Part shown: piece after piece, positions 39,462 to 45,723 of the stretch
Numbering within the stretch: position 1 is the stretch's first letter
Layout: the number at the start of each line of letters is the position of its first letter
Assembly (NCBI GenBank): GCA_000934455.1
Contig: KN890938.1
Span: 3,653-49,375, forward strand
Length of the DNA: 45,723 nucleotides
Direction of reading: 5' to 3'
Source of the DNA: Apostichopus parvimensis
Lineage: Eukaryota; Echinodermata; Holothuroidea; Aspidochirotida; Stichopodidae
Notes under the pieces: generated by a model
What the model saw: the letters and a program-made list of their open reading frames with translations, nothing else
Told to the model about the DNA's origin: nothing
Databases searched by the model: none
Made by a program: the position numbers and the translations under genes

Positions 39462-39806
39462 ATTGTCTGTGTGTGAAGGGGTCGTTTGCAAGATCAGCCG
39501 TCGTAGTCTTTAGAAGGCATCATAATATATCACAGTGTCAGGTGTAGAGTATCGATGGTGTTGTCAGGACACAGGGTAATATTGCCATGAGAGCAGGATT
39601 AGTAGCAGAGCCAGGATATTTTAACGAGGGAAGGGTATCACACCTGATATTTGACCGCTTTATTTGTCTTATAGTCAATGTTAGGCATGTTTTTGTTTAC
39701 TTCTTTCACCAAGCTTTGTTCGAGGCATCTTAGCTCAGCATCCCATGTAAGCTGGTAGGATTGATATTCAGACATAGGCCTAGAACTACTTGCATTGCTA
39801 TTGTAT

Positions 39807-40010
39807 GTATGTATGTATTTTTAAGATATTCCTGCATGCTGGAACTCGCGAAGAAGCCATCATTGGCTTATGAAAGCCGCAAGCTGACCGAAGTCAGTCT
39901 CTTACATTCATATTTAACGTCCATGATTATGAATTGTCAATTGTCAACAACTCTGTAACTGGACGACATACTTTAATCTTGGAGTGACTCGAACTCAGGA
40001 CCTTATGATT
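39807..40010 (-). repeat. interspersed repeat D, copy 2
   Basis: Second copy in the same orientation, about 90% or more similar by eye. It contains CTGAGTTCGAGTCACTCC on the minus strand. The two copies lie about 350 bp apart. Confidence 0.6.
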
Positions 40011-40522
40011 GAATGCATTGCTATTAAAACTATACGGAGATGTTTGTCTCATGCATATTCAACAAAAGGTACAGCCCCAAATAGAAGCAGTAAGCACACT
40101 TGCTTTGGCCAAGGTAGTATCAAAGTTTTGAACAGATAGACTTACCACTGTAGACAGTGTTGTCTTCTGTGTGCAGTTGATACTCAGAGAAGAGGTCTGA
40201 TTTACCATTGAGCTTTATTTTATAAATCATTAGCGTAAACAGTGGTGCATTAGTAGTGAATTAAATCACAACTCTGGTGATCTCCAAGGCGGCCAGTGGC
40301 AATAAAGGACTCATACCGGACAGATTTAAGGTGTCCAGTATATATATATCAAAGAGTTTTATAGGTGAGAATATCTGCAATCCTGTGAACGGTGTTAAAC
40401 ATCCCATCGCTAAAATCCCTGACATGAATGGTATAATGTAAGCGGCTGAAAACTCAAAATACAACAGGTATATTGACTTTGCTGTGAACCACACATTTCA
40501 TCTAATTTGGTATTTCTTATCC

Positions 40523-40662
40523 TGGGGTCTTTGTCACCCCTGAGTGGGGGTTGAAGCTCATGAAGGAACTCGGGTCTATGTCACCCCTGTGTGTGTTGAA
40601 GATCATGTAGGAACCGGGTGTCTTTGTCACCCCTGGGGGTGTTGAAGCTCAGAAAGGATTCT
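40523..40662. repeat. short tandem repeat, three units of about 50-60 bp
   Basis: GGGTCTTTGTCACCCCTG, GGTCTATGTCACCCCTG and TGTCTTTGTCACCCCTGG are each followed by a GGTGTTGAAGCTCA-like segment and AAGGA. Confidence 0.8.
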
Positions 40663-42121
40663 AGCAGATGTGAAAATAAGCATAAAACAACAAAGTTCAT
40701 CCACAGACACTAAAAGGATGTGATTAATGGAAAAGGTCAAGAAACACAGTGTAATAATATGACATCAAAGATTTCCAATACTTAGGGAAAGCCGACCGAT
40801 TCAGTATGCAGAATTTGTGCTCATTTGCATTCTTTTCTTTTTCCTTTTCTATTCTGTTTACTATTAATATTATCCTTCATATTAACTATGTGGTGTCACT
40901 GTTGTTGTATCCTATTAGATATGCATTTATAAATTATATCAGCTAACAACATTATGTTTGATTTTGTACCCAAGATGACATTTTGTTTTATTTATTTCTG
41001 ATATGGTATTGGTATTGCTATGGTATGATTTAGTTCAGCACACATTTAGATGATAGTTGGCTGTATGTAAAATAAAACAAACAAAAATCCTTGTCTGGCA
41101 TTTGTAAACGATGACATTATTACACAGTATCCCAAGAGAACTCCAAATTGAATAATATTAATGATTATGAAATAGTTGTTAAAGAAATTTACGTTTATTT
41201 GAAGTGGTAAAATCAATATGTCTTGAATGGAGGGTGACCTGGATCTCTCTAAATCCGACTCTTTGTCCATAAATTTTCTATTTATCCTGCTGTAACTTGG
41301 AATTGAAATGTTGCTTGCTTTACCATAACTAACTCTTAAAGAAACTCAAGGCTAAACGTGTTATATTAACTGGATAGAGAGCTTTAACCATTCAGGTATG
41401 CGTCACCTCTGCAGAATGCATGCAAGTAATGTTTATATCCTTTTAGAATTCTTTCCATGAGAAAAAACAAATCTACAAAAGTATGAAAGTAAATGAAATT
41501 GTCAATCTGTAAATCTGTCTGCATGTATGACTTTACTTTCCTGTGATCATGGTAATCAATGATCCAGTCCCTCCCCCCCCCCCCACTGCACCTCACACTC
41601 TCTCTCTCAGTCTTTCTGATGTTATATGGCAGTGGTGTAGGTCTATGATTTCACAGAGTAAGGAACCAGAGTGGCAATAATTATTGGCAGAGTACTACCA
41701 AAAAACAAAACATCAATAAAAAGGAATGACTAAAATTTTTCTGCTATCTAATTGGTTTGGTTAAAGTTTTGTTTGCAGCTTATGTATAGTGCCAGAAGAT
41801 GAGGTCCAGGGCTCAACGGGATCCCCCTGTAGATCTGCCACGAAAGTTAAAAACTACCGGATATGTGTGTGTAGTTCATCAAAGATTTCTTTTGAGAGTC
41901 ATTTTGTATGGATGCTTATTACGAACCTTCTCCATCTATGTTATAAGGCTATCTCTGCAGGCTGAAAACATGTCCGCACCAAGAACAGGTGATTTGTATT
42001 AATAGGATGTGATAGAAAAGGAACTCAAAACTATTAAGAATCATAATTGAACCTTTGAGTTTGGGAATTGGGGATGTTCAGAAAGAGATGTGTAGTTATT
42101 ATTATTTTATTTTTTTGGTTG

Positions 42122-42127
42122 AATAAA
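42122..42127 (+). terminator. candidate poly(A) signal for TBC1D23
   Basis: An AATAAA hexamer with a GT-rich stretch 50-70 bases downstream. It would imply a 3'UTR of about 3.2 kb. Chosen over earlier hexamers only on downstream context. Confidence 0.25.
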
Positions 42128-42150
42128 GTTTACTTTGATATTAAGTATGT

Positions 42151-43940
42151 ATTATATACTTCCATTCCAATGGTGCATGTGTGTCTGTTAAATTCTATTC
42201 TATCCTTTATTGCATGTTAACTTCTCAGTTTGTATATTCATCAGGGCTATTGTTTTGTCACAGATTAATTAATTAATGTCATAATGATGTCATTCTTTAT
42301 TGCTGAGTGATCTTGTGTAATATCTTGTTATCATCAAGTTTAGACCAGTAGCTCCAAAAGGATACAGACAGTAGCAGGCATTAAAAACAGCTTCTATTTC
42401 AATTGATTGTTGGTAAATTTTTGAATTTGTGCCAATATATCATAACAATAGAATTTATCAGAAGCTTTCAAATAAGAAGTGAATTTTTAAAAAGAACAAA
42501 TATGGTTTATTTCTCTTTTTCATATAATTAATACAAATGTAATACAGGGTTTTGTCAACAAATTTGAATAGCTAATATCAATGTGAAAAGGGGTTTGGTC
42601 CACAAATTTGCATTATTGATCCAATTTTAGAAGGGCTGTGTTCAGCAAATTACTTCTGATCGGAGGAAAACATTTAGTTTGATCAGCCGCTGTGAGTAAT
42701 ATTCTGTTAGCAAAATTAGCCAATCAAATGCCAGCCAGTGTTTTTACGTGACCAATCACCATCTTTTATCATTTTGTAAATCTCTGATGTCATTTACGAT
42801 TAATTCTGTTCCTTCGGCAGGAGTGAAGGGCTGGTGCAGTGGGGGGGGGGGGGCTGGTGCAGGGGCATTGCCTAAACTTGACAGTGTTCTCACACTCCGA
42901 CATGTTATCAAGTTTTCCCATAGGGATAATTTCAAGTTGGTTACTCAACTTGTTTTAATAAAATTTTGGGTGATGGTTCCACTCTTAAGGTGAATGGCCG
43001 TATTACAGGTTTTGCAAATTGATGTATTTTCCCTTTAATTTAACTAAATTTTACAATGAAACATTTTGGCTGATTTGATCTGCTAAACCTTGCTGGTGAT
43101 ATAGTCCATATATTTGCAATAAGTCTTGTTTATTACTGTGTACAGTATGCCTATAAGAATAAGAACTAATTTATTGATCGAATTAACATTACATATCTAT
43201 CTTTCTTCTTCATTTTTTTTTTGTTTTTTTGTATTCAATGAAATATTAAAGTTTAATTAAATAGTAATAGGATTACTGTAAGAATCTTGTATAAATGTCA
43301 CTCTGCTTATATAGTATCTAATGTCATGCATTTCGTCTAGATTTGAAGGGTAACCTGCAGAAAATTGGTCTAAAACAGCAAATTAGTATTGTAAATAGGT
43401 TACCTTGATGTAGCAGAAATATAACTGTTTTCTTGTGACTTGTTGGAAAGATGAACACAAGATCAGCAAATCACATTTATCAGTGTCTGGTTTCTCTTTG
43501 TTTAGTTACAAACAATTATAAAGCTATTGCCATAGTCTGTCTCCTGTGAGTCTGTATGTGTGTCTGTCTGTCTGACAATGAAACAGTTCAAACTGTGGTT
43601 GTCATATTACTAAGCTGATGTGATTGGAAGGTCAAAGGTCATTGAAGATTTTACAAAGTTCAGTTAAAAAACAACCCATGTAAGTAGAGGCTGAACCCTA
43701 TATGGAAGGAGGGCATGAGGCGAATCTAGGCTTTTCTAAACGAGGGGATGCCACATGGGGTCGTTAAAGCCGTATGAAGGGGGTGGGGGGGGGTCTGCCC
43801 TCCCACTACAATAAAAGGAAAAATTTTGACTTAGTCTGAGGCATATTTATGTTTAGTTCAGTTTAGTAGAGAAAAGGATCAAGGAGGGACAATCAAGTCC
43901 CCATCAAGGACCCTATGGGAGAGGGGAAAATACCGAAGAC
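42151..43940. other. intergenic stretch without recognisable genes
   Basis: AT-rich sequence with a poly-G run near 42841, a poly-T run near 43217 and a G-rich stretch near 43780. Open frames are short and featureless. Confidence 0.6.
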
Positions 43941-43948
43941 ACCAAAAA

Positions 43949-44160
43949 TCAGACCCAATTACAGTGCTTAAAGTGCTTGTCCAAAGCATTCTTAAACCCA
44001 TTCACACTACTTAATTGCAAGTACAACTTTCCCAGGCAAACCGTTCCATACATTCTTCACACACAACCTTGTTAGAAAAAAGTACCGAGCCGTCTCCTCC
44101 CAACTGACGGTTGAACTTGGGGTATGCCCTCTGCCATAGAAATTTCCATCTCATTTGTAA
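43949..44160 (-). mobile_element. non-LTR retrotransposon (LINE) ORF2 C-terminal fragment, frameshifted
   Basis: On the minus strand the translation contains RYFFLTRLCVKNVWNGLPGK followed by VVLAI, then after a one-base frame change SSVNGFKNALDKHFKHCNWV and stop. This is the characteristic end of LINE reverse transcriptase proteins of the CR1/Jockey type (R..NVWN.LP..VV.A.SVN.FKN.LDKH). The frameshift and missing upstream part show a dead 5'-truncated copy. Confidence 0.8.
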
Positions 44161-44169
44161 TGACCTTTT

Positions 44170-45723
44170 TTCAACGCTTAGTCAATAAATACCACTTTCG
44201 TATATACTATACGTATGGAAGCCGAGTGAGTGCGCAAGCTCACGTATAGCAAGTAAAATAGTCACTTAAAAGACACCGTAGAATTGGTGTCCCCACTTTG
44301 CCGGTAGAAAACGCAAACACACATTTCGAAAATTGAAAACTGCGGACCTAATGTTACAATACAACACAGGTAAGGTAAGATCAGCCAAACACGATGTATC
44401 AACACAAAATTCATTGTTCTACCATATTTGACCACTACCGAAACAAAACGTCACAAGACAAGCAATTCTTTGCAGTACTATTACCTTCCCATAGACAGCA
44501 TCATGTGATGGAAATATTGTCGTAACAAGTAGCTGATGAGATTTAAAAATTGCTTCATTTTAGTACGGATACCTATAAAAACCATTCATGACATAACGAT
44601 GCATAAACTAAATCACTCCACTTGCTTGGTTTTCATACCGATTCTCTGCTGCCGTAATATCTTTTGACGGTGTGTGTTTGTTTCCGTGTTTGTGTGCGTT
44701 CGGGATGGCCTAGCCTGTTTTAAACACCATTCAAGAAATATCATTCATTGTTTGGTTGCAAATTCATATATTTATTGTCATTTTGTGTGTGTCTGTGTAT
44801 TATGCGTGTATAGGGTTCATCTATAATTATACTCCTCATAAAGACATTTATTACTCTATGTGTATAATTTGGTGGGTGTGTAAGGAGACACAGAATCAGA
44901 TTAACCTTGAGAGGGTAACAAAATTTACGAAAGATACGCATAGTAATAAATTACGTCGTGAGATATCACTTTAGAAAAAAAATGCATTGAATTATGGGGA
45001 GGTGCAATGTGTAAGAAATAGGTTCTGTTTTTAAGAAGCGTGTATCTAAATGCAATTATTATCATCACTCTTTGCAAACGCGGGATGTATTGTTTGGGAA
45101 ACCTAGACATTCTTACTGACCTTGTTTGAATAGGTTTTGACACCCCTGGATCGTGCATGGGGTTATGGATTTTATCTCATAGTCATGAGGATGTGTGTTG
45201 GGGTGGTATTTGCCTGGATGACAATGTTAGGTGGGTGACAATGTTAAGTGAGACATTGGGGGTGATCCTGTCTCTGGTAGGATGTTTGGTTGGGATTGTA
45301 TAAGAGTTTGTGGTGGTTGCCTCTGCACAACCTTCCAACCCAGGCTCTTGAATCTCTCTCTGAGAACTACTTCAATATGAACTAGTTCAATATTCAGTTA
45401 TCTATGACTTCTTGTACTGTTTACAATCGGTGAGAGATATTGTATTATTGCAGCTAGTATAAGACAGCTGGTTTTGTGGTAGGCCTATAAGCTAAAGAAT
45501 ATAATATCCACACGATGCAATACCGCCTACACTCCCCATCACCCCACTCCAAATCTACATCCATGTATATAGATAGGCTATAGACGTAACTTCCGGCTAT
45601 ATACGAAAACGTATTTCTAATTCCCAAGTGACTTTTGATCGAGTGTCTCGTGACATCATTGGTGACAATCACGCTCTCTTTTTTGTTACCTCCAAATTAG
45701 TCAACTTTAAGCCCCCCCCCCCC
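44170..45723. other. intergenic stretch without recognisable genes
   Basis: No exon, RNA gene or conserved element could be supported. GT-rich sequence occurs near 45190..45320, and the window ends in a C run from about 45711. Confidence 0.6.

Larger units (their letters stand above)
38942..42150 (+). other. TBC1D23 3' region (probable 3'UTR and downstream flank)
   Basis: No further coding exon is visible. AATAAA hexamers occur at 40301, 41071 and 42122; the last is followed by a GT-rich stretch (GGTGCATGTGTGTCTGTT) and is the best candidate poly(A) site, but the true 3' end is unknown. The interval holds two copies of repeat D and a small tandem repeat. Confidence 0.4.

Overview
The window is animal nuclear DNA. 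It is AT-rich, its genes are split by GT-AG introns, and it carries many simple-sequence runs, short interspersed repeats, minisatellites and a non-LTR retrotransposon remnant. The two protein genes are clear metazoan orthologues. The repeat types and the many AGGCCTA-like words suggest a marine invertebrate, most likely an echinoderm or other non-chordate deuterostome. That placement is an impression, not a proof. Nothing indicates bacterial, organellar or viral DNA.

Two genes sit head to head. CBL, a tyrosine-kinase-binding E3 ubiquitin ligase, is on the minus strand. Its first coding exon (18999..19513, four-helix bundle) and second coding exon (57..335, EF-hand and start of the SH2-like part) are separated by an intron of about 18.7 kb, and the remaining exons lie beyond the left edge. 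TBC1D23, a trans-Golgi adaptor with a TBC domain, an inactive rhodanese domain and a C-terminal PH-like domain, is on the plus strand. I could assemble it completely: 16 coding exons from 24004 to 38941 give one open frame of 757 codons plus stop, with matching splice phases throughout.

Between the genes is an assembly problem. A run of 50 N (22412..22461) is flanked by two almost identical blocks of about 2.75 kb, 19666..22411 and 22462..25206, each ending exactly at the gap. This is what two overlapping contig ends look like when they are not merged, so TBC1D23 exon 1 appears twice (21209..21240 and 24004..24035). In the real chromosome the two start codons are probably only about 1.7 kb apart, with a shared promoter region.

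Region by region: 1..18998 is CBL exon 2 and the long intron 1 (a tRNA-headed SINE, several copies of a ~190-bp repeat, poly-C tracts, a ~130-bp tandem array, a hammerhead-ribozyme-like motif). 18999..25206 is CBL exon 1, the divergent promoter region and the duplicated block. 25207..38941 is the body of TBC1D23, with two intronic tandem arrays, a second hammerhead-like motif and one GC-AG intron. 38942..45723 is the TBC1D23 3' region and intergenic DNA with repeats and a LINE fragment.

The observations most worth following are the two hammerhead-like motifs with a minimal stem III, the GC-AG intron next to a minisatellite, the glutamate-rich C-terminal tail of TBC1D23, and the consistently antisense orientation of a repeat that carries a strong splice donor. 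CBL and TBC1D23 act in different processes (receptor ubiquitylation; endosome-to-Golgi tethering), and I see no functional unit beyond the shared promoter region.
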